A stretch of DNA of 64,000 bases from Myxococcota bacterium (GTDB lineage Bacteria; Myxococcota_A; UBA9160; UBA4427), in NCBI GenBank assembly GCA_041389495.1, contig JAWKRT010000005.1, positions 62,001-126,000 on the forward strand. The letters are read 5' to 3'. Positions 38,581 to 49,808 of the stretch are shown here, in pieces; position 1 is the stretch's first letter; every line of letters begins with the position of its first letter. A model generated the notes under the pieces. It saw nothing but the letters and a program-made list of their open reading frames with translations. It was not told the origin of the DNA and did not search any database. Position numbers and translations under genes: made by a program.

Positions 38581-39600
38581 ATGGTTGCCGACATGTTTCA
38601 CGTGTGTGCGGAGCCGTTCCTGTTCAGCGAGGCCGGCGTCCACGGCCTCTGCGTCTCGCTGAACACGCCCGTCCTCAACATCGAGGAGCTCCCCGTCGGG
38701 CCCGCGCGCGCGGCCATCGTGCTGTTCGAGAACGGATACGGCGAGCTGCAGCTCGGCGTCGGCGTACGTTCGATCGAGACCCGTCAGGTCGTCCTCTTCT
38801 CGTACCAGGACGCGATCCGCGCGCGTCGCTCGACCGCCCGCGCCATGGAGGCGGCGACGAAGTTCGCCGAGGGAATGGGCTTCCTGTTCGACGACGACCT
38901 CGTCGCGGGCGACCCGAGCGGCGGCCGCGGGCGCGCGATGCAGGTCTGGACCGAGCTCACGGACGTGCCGCACGTGCCCGAGGAGGTCGCACCGGCCTCG
39001 CCGGCGATCCCCAGGCTCTCTCCCGCGATTCCGCTCGAGCAGCCGCCCGAGGAGCTCGAGCTCGAGGAGCTCGTCGAGTTCGACCTCGGCGGCGATGCGC
39101 GCGACGACGACATCGAGGCGCCGTTCGGCGAGCCGGGCGCGCTCGCCGACGACGCGAGCAGCGAGCTCTGGCTCGACGACCTCACGCAGCCGACCGCTCC
39201 GGCGGCGCCCACACGGCCCGCCGCGACCGAGCGCGCGGCGGCGCCCGCAGGCGCGCCACCGGCTGCGCGCGCGCCCGCCGAGCCCGCGCCGCCGGCGCGT
39301 CGCGACGCCGCGAAGCAGCGAGAGGCGCCGCCTCTCCGCGAGCGCACGCGCGACGCCGAGCCGGCCGCGCCGACGACGTCGCAGCGCGTCGCCCTGTCCA
39401 AGTTCCGCCAGCCGCCGGCGCCCGATCGCTCGGCCCGCGAGATGCTCGCGGCCGCGCGGGCCGCCGCGGACGAGGAGCCGAACGAGACGAGCGCGAGCGG
39501 AGCGGCCCTCGGCCGCGTCGCGCTCGTGCGCAAGCGCGTGGGCGGCAAGGAGGGCGAGGAGCGCCCCCCGCTGCTGATGCGTCTGCTTTCCCAGTTCTAG
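38581..39600 (+). CDS. protein of unknown function with acidic/Pro-Ala-rich C-terminus
   Basis: I do not recognise this family. From ATG 38581 the product is 339 residues; ATG 38593 (MFHVCAEPF) is also possible. The first about 115 residues are ordered and may be beta-rich: FLFSEAGVHGLCVSLNTPVL, IVLFENGYGELQLGVGVRS and VLFSYQDAIRARRSTARAM, followed by a helix. Then come an acidic stretch (EQPPEELELEELVEFDL), a long Ala/Pro/Arg low-complexity segment, and a short basic end (VALVRKRVGG, LLMRLLSQF). There is no signal peptide or membrane helix. It heads a plus-strand run with a TPR lipoprotein and a RodZ-like protein, so a link to envelope or pilus assembly is possible but unproven. Confidence 0.6.
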   Translation: MVADMFHVCAEPFLFSEAGVHGLCVSLNTPVLNIEELPVGPARAAIVLFENGYGELQLGVGVRSIETRQVVLFSYQDAIRARRSTARAMEAATKFAEGMGFLFDDDLVAGDPSGGRGRAMQVWTELTDVPHVPEEVAPASPAIPRLSPAIPLEQPPEELELEELVEFDLGGDARDDDIEAPFGEPGALADDASSELWLDDLTQPTAPAAPTRPAATERAAAPAGAPPAARAPAEPAPPARRDAAKQREAPPLRERTRDAEPAAPTTSQRVALSKFRQPPAPDRSAREMLAAARAAADEEPNETSASGAALGRVALVRKRVGGKEGEERPPLLMRLLSQF

Positions 39601-39651
39601 GAGGCCGGACGCGGGGCGCACGCGCCGCCGCCGACCTCGGGAGGATCCGCC

Positions 39652-40476
39652 GTGCGGCTGCAGAATCGAAGCGCCCGGGTGCCCCGTCGCCGCGTGCCGC
39701 GCGCCGCGCGCGCGGTCGCACTCGTCGGCCTGCTCGCGCTCGGGAGCGCGTGCGTCTCGCCGCCGCGGGAGTCGGAGCCGCCCCAGGCGCCGCCGGCCGA
39801 GCGCGCGGCGGCGCGCCGCAACCTCGGCATCGACCACATCGTGAACGGCCGCATCGCCTGGGGGCTCCGCGAGCTCCAGCACGCCGAGTCCCTCTACGCC
39901 GAGGACGCGCTCACGCAGCTCTGGCTCGGTCAGGCGTTCCGCCTGCGCGGCCGCCCCGACGAGGCGCTCGCGCACGCGCGCCGCGCCGTCGAGATCGACC
40001 CGACGCACCAGGAGGCGCGGCTCAACCTCTCGACGATCCTCACGGACCACCAGCTCTACGCGGAGGCGATCGAGCACGCGCAGGTGCTCGTCGACGACCC
40101 GACGTTCGCCACGCCCTGGCGCGCGCTGACGAACCGCGGCTGGGCGCAGCTCAAGCTCGGCTACCTCGCGGACGCGCGCGCGAGCTTCGACGAAGCGCTC
40201 GAGTACGCGCCGAAGTACTGGCCCGCGCTGCTCGACCTCGGCATCCTGTCGTCCATCGAGCGAGACTACGTCGGCGCGATCCGCCATCTCGCCGACGTGG
40301 TCGCCCTCGAGCCGGGACCCGGCGCCGAGGCCGAAGCCAACTATCGTATGGCCGAGGCGTACGTCTCGATCGGGAGGCGCGATCGCGCGATCCAGCATCT
40401 GACGCTCGCGATCGACCGCGAGCCGAACGGTCGCTGGGGACGGCAGTCGCGCGCGTATCTGCAGCGGCTCCAGTAG
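39652..40476 (+). CDS. TPR lipoprotein, PilF/PilW-like
   Basis: A 274-residue TPR protein. The N terminus has an Arg-rich start, a hydrophobic stretch and a lipobox-like LGSAC (Cys34), so it is probably an outer-membrane lipoprotein. At least six TPR-type helix pairs follow, for example LTQLWLGQAFRLRGRPDEAL, EARLNLSTILTDHQLYAEAI, NRGWAQLKLGYLADARASF and NYRMAEAYVSIGRRDRAIQH. The layout matches PilF/PilW/Tgl pilotins, which help the type IV pilus secretin assemble. The secretin itself is not in the window, but a pilus cluster lies 11 kb downstream. It starts at a GTG with GGGAGGAT upstream; the RodZ-like gene follows. Confidence 0.75.
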   Translation: MRLQNRSARVPRRRVPRAARAVALVGLLALGSACVSPPRESEPPQAPPAERAAARRNLGIDHIVNGRIAWGLRELQHAESLYAEDALTQLWLGQAFRLRGRPDEALAHARRAVEIDPTHQEARLNLSTILTDHQLYAEAIEHAQVLVDDPTFATPWRALTNRGWAQLKLGYLADARASFDEALEYAPKYWPALLDLGILSSIERDYVGAIRHLADVVALEPGPGAEAEANYRMAEAYVSIGRRDRAIQHLTLAIDREPNGRWGRQSRAYLQRLQ

Positions 40477-40542
40477 GGCGGCTCCAGCCGGCTTCCGGGC
40501 GGGGCGGTCGCTCGCCGCGGGGCCTGGGGGCGAGGCCATACC

Positions 40543-41322
40543 GTGAGCGGACGCGCCGGCTCGCACCGACCGAGGCCGACCCCGAGCGCGGACGCGAGCG
40601 CGGCCGCCGAGCCGAACGCCTTCTCGATCGGCTCCTACCTGCAGCAGCAGCGACGCCTGCGCGGCATCTCGCTCGAGGACCTGTCGCTGCGGACGCGCAT
40701 TCCGCTGCGCTCGCTCGAGCGGCTCGAGGCGGGCGCGTTCGACGGCGATCCCGACGGGTTCGTGCGCGGCTTCGTCCGCACCGTCGCCGACGGACTCGGG
40801 CTCGACGCCGACGCGACGCTCCTCCGCATGCTGCGCGAGCCGGCGACGGCCGGCGTGCTGTCGACCGGGCTCGCGCTTTCGGCGCGGCTGTGGCTCCCGC
40901 TGCTCGCGGTCGCGGCCGCCGTCGTGCTCGGCGCCGCCGCGGTGCGCTGGGTGGCGCGCCTCGGCACCGCGGTGCCGAGCGGGCCGGAGGTCGTGCTGCG
41001 ACGCGACCCGGTGCGCGAGCTCGCCGAGGCCCAGGCGGCCGCGCTCGCGGCCGCGCCGCCCGAGTCGGCGTCGCACGTCGCGCGCGACGAGGAGGCGCTG
41101 ATCGACTCGGCCGACGGCGCGCGGCGCGCTCCGCCGCCGGTGCCCACCTCCGTTCCCGCGCGCCGCCGCGACGACGCGCGTCCCCGGCCCGCGCCGCGCG
41201 CCGAGTCCCCGTCGCCGCCGCCGCCGCCGCCGCCGCCGCGCGCGCCGGCGGCGCCCGCCGCGCCGGCGCCCGCGTCTCCCGCCCCCGCCGTGCCGGCGCC
41301 GCCCGCGCCGGCGCATCCCTGA
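40543..41322 (+). CDS. RodZ-like membrane-anchored helix-turn-helix protein
   Basis: A 259-residue protein with an N-terminal Cro/HTH_25-type domain (about 28-95; IGSYLQQQRRLRGISLEDLS, RIPLRSLERLEAGAFDG, GFVRGFVRTVADGLGLD). A single transmembrane helix follows (LWLPLLAVAAAVVLGAAAV, about 117-140). The C terminus is an extracytoplasmic Ala/Pro tail ending in a polyproline run. RodZ links MreB filaments to the elongation machinery, but this protein lacks the folded periplasmic RodZ domain. In myxobacteria and relatives, HTH_25 proteins next to TPR lipoproteins and recO are common. It starts with GTG; recO begins 4 nt after its stop. Confidence 0.8.
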   Translation: MSGRAGSHRPRPTPSADASAAAEPNAFSIGSYLQQQRRLRGISLEDLSLRTRIPLRSLERLEAGAFDGDPDGFVRGFVRTVADGLGLDADATLLRMLREPATAGVLSTGLALSARLWLPLLAVAAAVVLGAAAVRWVARLGTAVPSGPEVVLRRDPVRELAEAQAAALAAAPPESASHVARDEEALIDSADGARRAPPPVPTSVPARRRDDARPRPAPRAESPSPPPPPPPPRAPAAPAAPAPASPAPAVPAPPAPAHP

Positions 41323-41326
41323 CCGC

Positions 41327-42133
41327 GTGTCGGAGCTGCGGCTCAAGTCGGAGGCGGTGCTGCTGCGCGCGGTCGACGTCGGCGAGTCGGACCGCATCGT
41401 GCACCTGCTCGTTCCGGGCCGCGGGCGGCTGACGGCGATCGCGAAGGGCGCGCGCCGCAGCGTGCGCCGCTTCGCGGGCACACTCGACCTGTGCAACGTG
41501 CTGCGCGTGCACGTCGAGCGGCGCGGCCAGCGCGCGCCGCACGCGATGGCGCGGCTCGAGCAGGCGACGCTCGTCGATGCGCACCTCGGACTGCGCGCGA
41601 TGCCCGCGCGCTTCGCGCTCGCTTGTTATGTCGTCGAGGTCGTCGACCGGATGGCGCCCGAGGGCGGCGTCGCGAGCGACCTGCGGAGGCTCTACGACTT
41701 CACGCGGAGGATGCTCGCGGCGATCGAGCACGCGGTGCCCGACGAGCGCTTGCGCCTGTGGGTCGAGCTGCGGGCGCTCGACGCGCTGGGCCTGCGGCCG
41801 GAGCTCCGCGTCTGCGTCGCGTGCGGGCGTCCGCCCGCGGCCGGCGCGAAGGTCGGCTTCCGGGTCGCGGACGGCGGCGTGCTCTGCGGCGCGTGCGCGC
41901 TGCGCAGCGACGGGCTCGTCCCGCTCCACCTCGGCACGGTGAAGACGCTCGAGCGCGTGCTCGCGCTTCCTCTCGAGGGGCTCGGGCGGCTCGCGATCCC
42001 GAAGGCGACGCTCGACGAGGCGCGCGCCGTGGTCGCGCGCTTCCAGCGCTTCCACGTCGGGATCGAGATTCGCAGCGAGCGGGTGCTCGACGGGCTGCTG
42101 CGCGCGCCCGCGCGCGCAGCGTCCTCTGCTTGA
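41327..42133 (+). CDS. recO: DNA repair and recombination protein RecO
   Basis: Mediates RecA loading and strand annealing in the RecFOR pathway. The 268 residues begin with the OB-fold (LKSEAVLLRAVDVGESDRIV, LLVPGRGRLTAIAKGARRS). They continue with the helical domain and a zinc finger with four cysteines (CVACGRPP and later LCGACALR, around 165-190), as in RecO. The start is GTG. It is tightly linked to the RodZ-like gene. A candidate promoter for glyQS overlaps its stop codon. Confidence 0.94.
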   Translation: MSELRLKSEAVLLRAVDVGESDRIVHLLVPGRGRLTAIAKGARRSVRRFAGTLDLCNVLRVHVERRGQRAPHAMARLEQATLVDAHLGLRAMPARFALACYVVEVVDRMAPEGGVASDLRRLYDFTRRMLAAIEHAVPDERLRLWVELRALDALGLRPELRVCVACGRPPAAGAKVGFRVADGGVLCGACALRSDGLVPLHLGTVKTLERVLALPLEGLGRLAIPKATLDEARAVVARFQRFHVGIEIRSERVLDGLLRAPARAASSA

Positions 42134-42158
42134 CCGCTTCCTGCCCACGGGGAATACT
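42130..42158 (+). promoter_or_regulatory. candidate housekeeping promoter for glyQS
   Basis: TTGACC at 42130-42135, 17-nt spacer, AATACT at 42153-42158. It overlaps the recO stop and lies about 84 nt before the glyQS ATG. Confidence 0.45.
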
Positions 42159-42241
42159 CGCGCGCCCAGGAGATCGCTCCCCAACCCTCCAGACCGGGCG
42201 GCACACCGGCCCGCCCGGGCACGAACCGGTATCTCCACCCC

Positions 42242-43608
42242 ATGAGTTCCGATCGCTCCGTGGATGCCGCCGATCGACCGGTGGCGATGGACAAGCTCGT
42301 GTCGCTGTGCGCGCGCCGCGGCTTCCTGTTCCAGTCGAGCGAGATCTACGGCGGCATCAACGGCTTCTGGGACTACGGGCCGCTCGGCGCGGAGCTCAAG
42401 CGCAACCTGCGCGAGCGCTGGTGGCAGTTCATGGTGCGCGCGCGCGAGGACGTCGAGGGCATCGACAGCGCGATCATCGCGCACCCGCGCACGTGGGAGG
42501 CCTCGGGCCACGTCGAGTCGTTCACCGACCCGATGGTCGACTGCCGGACCTGCAAGCGCCGCTTCCGCGCGGACCAGATCGCGGGCGAGCGCTGTCCCGA
42601 GGCGCCCGCGCAGCGCGCGATCACGGACTGCGACCTGACCGAGGCGCGCAACTTCAACCTGATGCTGACGACGCAGATCGGCGCGCAGGAAGGGACGGGC
42701 CAGACCGCCTACCTGCGTCCCGAGACGTGCCAGCCGATCTTCAACGACTTCAAGCGCGTGCGCGAGAGCGCGCGGCAGAAGCTTCCGTTCGGCATCGCGC
42801 AGATCGGCAAGGCGTTCCGCAACGAGATCACGCCGCGCAACTTCACGTTCCGCTCGCGCGAGTTCGAGCAGGCGGAGATGGAGTTCTTCTGCCATCCGTC
42901 GGAACGCGAGAAATGGTTCGACTACTGGCTCGCGGAGCGGCTGCGCTTCCACCGCGAGCTCGGCTTCCGCGAGGGAAGCCTGCGCACGCGCCCGCACGCC
43001 GCCGACGAGCTCGCGCACTACTGCGCGCGCGCGATGGACCTCGAGTTCCGCTTCCCGTTCGGCTGGCAGGAGATCGAGGGCATCCACGATCGCGGCGACT
43101 GGGACCTGTCGCGGCACAGCGAGTACTCCGGCAAGGACCTCGCGATCACGGACGAGGAGACGAAGGAGCGCTTCGTCCCGATGTGCATCGAGACGTCGGT
43201 CGGCGTCGACCGCACCGTGCTCGCGCTCCTGTGCGACGCGTACGACGAGGAGGCGCTCGAGGGCGGTGAGTCGCGCGTCGTGCTGCGCTTCCATCCCGCG
43301 CTCGCACCCGTGACGGTCGCCGTGCTGCCGCTGTCGAAGAAGCTGCGCGACGAGGTCGCGCCGATCGAGCGCGAGCTGCGGCGACACTGGAACGTCGAGG
43401 TCGACCACGCGGGCAACATCGGGCGCCGCTACCGGCGCCAGGACGAGATCGGCACGCCGTACTGCGTGACCTTCGACTTCGAGTCGGCGACGGATCGCTG
43501 CGTGACGGTGCGCTCGCGCGACTCGATGGAGCAGGAGCGCGTCCCGATCGAAGGGCTCGCGCGCGCGCTCCGCGAACGATTGGACCGCGCGGACCAGGAG
43601 GGGGCGCA

Positions 43609-43612
<4 letters not shown>
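42242..43612 (+). CDS. glyQS: glycyl-tRNA synthetase (homodimeric class II)
   Basis: Charges tRNA-Gly. The 456 residues are the single-chain alpha2 type found in archaea, eukaryotes and part of the bacteria, not the tetrameric GlyQ+GlyS type of E. coli. Landmarks are SLCARRGFLFQSSEIYGGIN, FWDYGPLGAELKRNL (motif 1), a zinc-like Cys pair in CRTCKRRF, IAQIGKAFRNEITPRNFTFR (motif 2), ETSVGVDRTVLALLCDAY (motif 3) and the C-terminal anticodon-binding domain APVTVAVLPLSKKL. ppdK starts within its stop codon, so translation is coupled, an odd pairing of translation and carbon enzymes. Confidence 0.97.
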
Positions 43613-46502
<2,890 letters not shown>

Positions 46503-46506
<4 letters not shown>

Positions 46507-46997
46507 GAGCGGGCCGCCGCGGCGTCGCACGCTGCGCGGCCGCGGCCTTCGCGGCGCTCGCGCTCGCGGGCTGCGCCGCCCCGGGTGCCGGCGGCCGCGC
46601 GACGGACGGCGATGCGATCGAGGTCGCGACGGAAGACGGGCGCCTCTCCCGGCTCGCCCGCGACTTCTACGCGCGCCTCGAGAACCGCCGCTTCAACAGC
46701 ATCTCGACGTTCCAGGACCCCGGGCTGCACGAGCTCTTCCGGTCGCCCGAGGCCTACCAGGACTACTACGCCGACCTCGCCTACGACCTCGACGTCGCGC
46801 ACTTCGAAGCGAGCCGGCCGACGAGCGTGGTGGTCGAGGGCGCGCGCCGCGAGAGCGAGCGGCGCGTCGTGCTCGAGGTGCGCTTCGTCGGCGAGAACGG
46901 GCTCCCGCTGCGCTGGTGGAAGGTCGAGCTCGTCCGCGAGGACGTCTGGGAGCGCGACGACGCGGGCCGCTGGTGGATCCAGCCGGGCAAGGTCTGA
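46503..46997 (+). CDS. small lipoprotein of unknown function
   Basis: A 164-residue protein beginning at a GTG that overlaps the ppdK stop. The signal peptide is RRGVARCAAAAFAALALAGC with a canonical LAGC lipobox. The mature part is soluble and has a helix (RLSRLARDFYARLENRRFNS) and a beta-rich end (VVEGARRESERRVVLEVRFV, GLPLRWWKVELVREDVWERD, GRWWIQPGKV). That resembles NTF2-like or SnoaL-like alpha+beta folds, though this is only an impression. It is translationally coupled to ppdK. The function is unknown. Confidence 0.7.
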
Positions 46998-47217
46998 TCG
47001 GGCTCGGCGCCCCGCGCCAGCCCGCTGCCCCGGGGACGCGCGCCGGCGTGGAAGACGCGTTCACGCCCGTGAGAAGCGCCGGCTACACAAACGGAAGCGA
47101 TTTTCCCTCTCGTCGTGGTGAGAACGCCCTCCCTCATACGGGGGATGGCCGCGAGAAACCCTCGCTCGCTCGAAGGCTTGCGGAGGGAGTCGTCCGGAGG
47201 CCTGCGCGACGGGGAGC

Positions 47218-47233
47218 TGGCACGCGGCTTGCT
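47218..47233 (+). promoter_or_regulatory. sigma-54 promoter upstream of ECF sigma gene
   Basis: TGGCAC, GCGGC, TTGCT: an exact consensus match and spacing. It is about 240 bp before the sigma-factor start codon, so the transcript would have a long leader. It would place an ECF sigma factor under sigma-54 and an activator ATPase. Confidence 0.75.
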
Positions 47234-47403
47234 CAACCCCACGCCCGAGGGCGTGAGCCCCACTCTTGGAAAGCGCAACGGTTTCGCGAGGATCGCTGGA
47301 GTAGAGGACGCTCGGGAACAGGGAACCGCGACTGCACCGCCCGAAGGGGCGACGCGACGCGGGCCGGAAACGGCAATCCCGGGCACCTCCTTCCCTCCAG
47401 CCA

Positions 47404-47424
47404 CTGCGGCCCACCGGGCCGCAG
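47404..47424 (+). promoter_or_regulatory. hairpin before the ECF sigma start
   Basis: A 9-bp perfect stem CTGCGGCCC / GGGCCGCAG with a 3-nt loop. It ends 7 nt before an in-frame ATG (47432) and 46 nt before the preferred GTG (47471), so it could limit ribosome access or act as an attenuator. Confidence 0.45.
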
Positions 47425-47470
47425 CCGACGGATGTCGGGCCTCGCGCGACCCCGAGGAAGCGAGGCGACC

Positions 47471-48049
47471 GTGAACCACCGAAAGACCTGGGACTCCGAT
47501 ACCGAGCTCGTCGAGCAGATCCTCGGCGGCAGCGCCGAGCACTTCGATCTCCTCTACGAGGCGTACTTCCCGCGCGTGTACCGCTTCGCGCTGAAGCGCC
47601 TGCGCGACGCCGGCGAGGCCGAGGACGTGACGCAGGAGGTCTTCATGACGCTCCTGAGCGCGCTCCCTTCCTACAAGGGCGAGTCGTCGCTGATCGTCTG
47701 GATCTTCGGGATCACCCGCAACAAGGTGAATCGGCGCTTCCGCGGCGTGCGCCCGCGGTTCGAGTCGATCGAGGGCGGCGAGGCCTCGGAGGTCCCCGCG
47801 CGCGCGGCGTCGACGGAGGATGCCGTCGACGCGCGGCGCATCCTCGGCCGCTGCGAGCGCGCGATCGAGAACGACCTCACGCCGCTCCAGCGCCACATCT
47901 TCCAGCTCAAGCACCTTCGCGAGCAGCCCATCCGGGCGATCGCGCAGGCGCTCGGCAAGTCCGAGGACGCGATCAAGGCCAACCTCTACCGGATGCGCCG
48001 CTCCATCTCGGACGGCACGCCCGGGCTCGAGGCGCTGCTGCGAGGCTGA
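47471..48049 (+). CDS. ECF-type RNA polymerase sigma factor
   Basis: A 192-residue sigma-70 family factor. Region 2 is LLYEAYFPRVYRFALKRLRD, then AEDVTQEVFMTLLSALPSYK and LIVWIFGITRNKVNRRFRG. Region 4 has ENDLTPLQRHIFQLKHLREQ and the helix-turn-helix PIRAIAQALGKSEDAIKANL. No region 3 or long N terminus is present, so it is an ECF factor. The start is GTG 47471 with GAGGAAG upstream, or ATG 47432, which adds 13 residues. It is preceded by a sigma-54 promoter and a structured leader. There is no obvious anti-sigma directly downstream; a second ECF factor follows after 271 bp. Confidence 0.9.
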   Translation: MNHRKTWDSDTELVEQILGGSAEHFDLLYEAYFPRVYRFALKRLRDAGEAEDVTQEVFMTLLSALPSYKGESSLIVWIFGITRNKVNRRFRGVRPRFESIEGGEASEVPARAASTEDAVDARRILGRCERAIENDLTPLQRHIFQLKHLREQPIRAIAQALGKSEDAIKANLYRMRRSISDGTPGLEALLRG

Positions 48050-48320
48050 GCTGCGACGGCGGAGCTGCGAGAGGGAAAGCCTCCTCTCACTGCGAAATCT
48101 TCTGCCACATGGACCCGAAATCGGCCACTTAGCTGTGTGAAGCGGACGGGGGGAACCTTCTGACTTCACGGCCGGGAGGGCTGCGGTCGCAGCCGGACCG
48201 GCCACTGGGAAGGGGTGACGCGACGGAGTACCCGCGTTGCCCAGGACTCGTGCGACAACTGCGCCTGCTGCTCGAAATGCTGCCGTAGCACCGCCTGCGA
48301 CGTCACAGCGCCTCGCCGCG

Positions 48321-48875
48321 ATGAGCGACGAGGCCCTGCTCGACCACATCCGCCGGGGGAGCGAGCCGCACTTCGGCGAGCTCTACAACCGCTACTTCCA
48401 GCGCATCTACACGTTCGCCTACGTGCGCGTGCGCAATCACGCGGACGCCGAGGAGATCGCGCAGGAGACGTTCACCGCCGTGTTCCGCTCGATCGGGGCG
48501 TTCGGCGGCCGGTCGACGCTCCTCTCCTGGATCTACGGCATCGCCAAGAACACCGCGAACAACCACCTGCGTCGCGCGAAGCCGCACGACGCGCGCATCG
48601 ACGACCTCGACGAATCGGTGATCGCGACGACCGACGCCTTCGAGAGCTCGCGGCCCGACGAGGAGTTCGAGCTGCACGCCTATGCGCGAACGGTGGCGGC
48701 GCGGCTCGACAAGCTCGCGCCCTGGCAGGTCGACGCCTTCTGCATGCGCCACTTCGACAACCTCTCGATCCCGGAGATCTGCGAGCGCACGGATCGCTCG
48801 AGCGATGCCGTGCGGTCGAGCCTCTACCGGGTGAAGCGCGTCTTCCTCGAGACCGTGGGAGCCGAAGCCCGATGA
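48321..48875 (+). CDS. second ECF-type RNA polymerase sigma factor
   Basis: A 184-residue ECF factor. Region 2 is LYNRYFQRIYTFAYVRVRNH, with ADAEEIAQETFTAVFRSIGA and LLSWIYGIAKNTANNHLRRA. Region 4 is LDKLAPWQVDAFCMRHFDNL and the helix-turn-helix SIPEICERTDRSSDAVRSSL. ATG 48321 is chosen because region 2 starts soon after. An upstream in-frame TTG at 48237 would add 28 low-quality residues. The last base triplet overlaps the start of a small gene (ATGA), the usual arrangement of a sigma factor with its regulator. The 271-bp region before it has no recognised promoter. Confidence 0.9.
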   Translation: MSDEALLDHIRRGSEPHFGELYNRYFQRIYTFAYVRVRNHADAEEIAQETFTAVFRSIGAFGGRSTLLSWIYGIAKNTANNHLRRAKPHDARIDDLDESVIATTDAFESSRPDEEFELHAYARTVAARLDKLAPWQVDAFCMRHFDNLSIPEICERTDRSSDAVRSSLYRVKRVFLETVGAEAR

Positions 48876-49144
48876 GCCGCCGCCCCGTCTCCCGACGCGC
48901 TCCGCTCCGCGCCGTCACGGCCTCGCCGGGCGTGTCCGCCGCGCTGCCGGCCGACGCCGACTTCGGCCTCGAGGCCGACGACGGCGACGTGCCCCTCGAC
49001 GAGCTGCGCGAGTTCCTCTCCGCCGACCTGTTCGAGGTGCCGGCCGACCCCGGCTTCAAGAACCGCCTGCGCGAGAAGCTCTGGGAGCTGGTCGAGTCGC
49101 GCGCCTTCGGGTTCGGCCCGCCTCCGACGCGCGGCGACGACTGA
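48872..49144 (+). CDS. small protein coupled to ECF sigma factor, possible regulator
   Basis: A 90-residue soluble protein starting in the stop codon of the second ECF sigma gene. It has a basic N terminus (SRRPVSRRAPLRAV), an acidic middle (DFGLEADDGDVPLDELREF) and a C-terminal helix (GFKNRLREKLWELVESRAF). It lacks the zinc His-x3-Cys-x2-Cys motif of common anti-sigma factors and has no membrane helix. Coupling suggests that it controls the sigma factor, but no known anti-sigma domain is visible. Confidence 0.65.
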   Translation: MSRRPVSRRAPLRAVTASPGVSAALPADADFGLEADDGDVPLDELREFLSADLFEVPADPGFKNRLREKLWELVESRAFGFGPPPTRGDD

Positions 49145-49211
49145 CGCGCGGCGCGCGCGCCCGCGCGTCGACGCGTTGCCCGCGCATTCGCGCGGGGTAC
49201 CGTTGCGCGCC

Positions 49212-49808
49212 GTGCGCAACCCGTTCCGCCGCAAGCTGATGCAGGCGCGCTTCCTGCCCTTTGCGGCAGGCGGAGGGCTCGCGCTCGCGGCCGCCGCTCC
49301 GTCGCGCGCGCTCGTCGCGCTCGGCGTCGCACTCGTCGCGGCCGGCGTCGCACTCCGCACGTGGGCGGCCGGGCATCTCGAGAAGCGCGAGATCCTCGCG
49401 GTCTCGGGCCCCTACGCGCGGCTGCGCCATCCACTCTACGCAGGGACGCTCGCCATCTCGCTCGGCATCGCGGCGGTGCTCGGCGGTGTGGGAAGCGCGC
49501 TCGCGGCCGCGCTGCTCGCGGCGTGGTTCGTCGGGAGCTACTTCCCGCGCAAGGAGCGGAGCGAGAGCGACGCGCTCGAGGCGCGCTTCGGCGGCGCCTT
49601 CACGGCGTACCGCGCGCGCGTCCCGGCGCTGTGGCCGGCGCGGCGTTCGTACGCGCCGAGCCGCGAGGTCGCGTCGAGCGTCGACCTGTCCACCGGCTGG
49701 ACGGCGCGGCGCTACGCCGACAACCACGAGCTCGCGACGCTCGCGGCCGTCGCGCTCGCGCTCGGCGTCGCGCTGCTGCGGGTGCGCGCGCTGCTCGGCG
49801 CGCCGTGA
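49212..49808 (+). CDS. membrane methyltransferase, isoprenylcysteine/phospholipid methyltransferase-like
   Basis: A 198-residue integral membrane protein with about four hydrophobic helices. The SAM-binding signature is GHLEKREILAVSGPYARLRH, followed by PLYAGTLAISLG. ESDALEARFGGAFTAYRARV follows the last catalytic-region helix. This is the ICMT/PEMT-like family that methylates lipids or prenylated thiols; the substrate is unknown. The start is GTG 49212; an in-frame TTG at 49176 and ATG at 49239 are alternatives. Its stop overlaps the kinase-like gene (GTGA). Confidence 0.85.
   Translation: MRNPFRRKLMQARFLPFAAGGGLALAAAAPSRALVALGVALVAAGVALRTWAAGHLEKREILAVSGPYARLRHPLYAGTLAISLGIAAVLGGVGSALAAALLAAWFVGSYFPRKERSESDALEARFGGAFTAYRARVPALWPARRSYAPSREVASSVDLSTGWTARRYADNHELATLAAVALALGVALLRVRALLGAP

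Larger units (their letters stand above)
46998..47470 (+). other. 473-bp non-coding leader region of the first ECF sigma gene
   Basis: No convincing gene was found in this gap. It contains a perfect sigma-54 promoter at 47218-47233 and then a leader of roughly 225 nt with several potential hairpins. These are CACGCC-CGAG-GGCGTG (47240-47255), CGCCC-GAAG-GGGCG (around 47338), CCG-GAAA-CGG, and a 9-bp hairpin at 47404-47424. It does not match any riboswitch I can recognise. A plausible sigma-54-controlled, structured 5' UTR. Confidence 0.6.

Noticed and set aside
47234..47470. Possible c-di-GMP (GEMM) riboswitch in the ECF leader.
   Set aside because: GNRA-type hairpins are present, but the conserved GEMM core and tetraloop-receptor strings are not visible.
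48872..49144. Zinc anti-sigma factor (ZAS type).
   Set aside because: The protein lacks cysteines and the His-x3-Cys-x2-Cys pattern.
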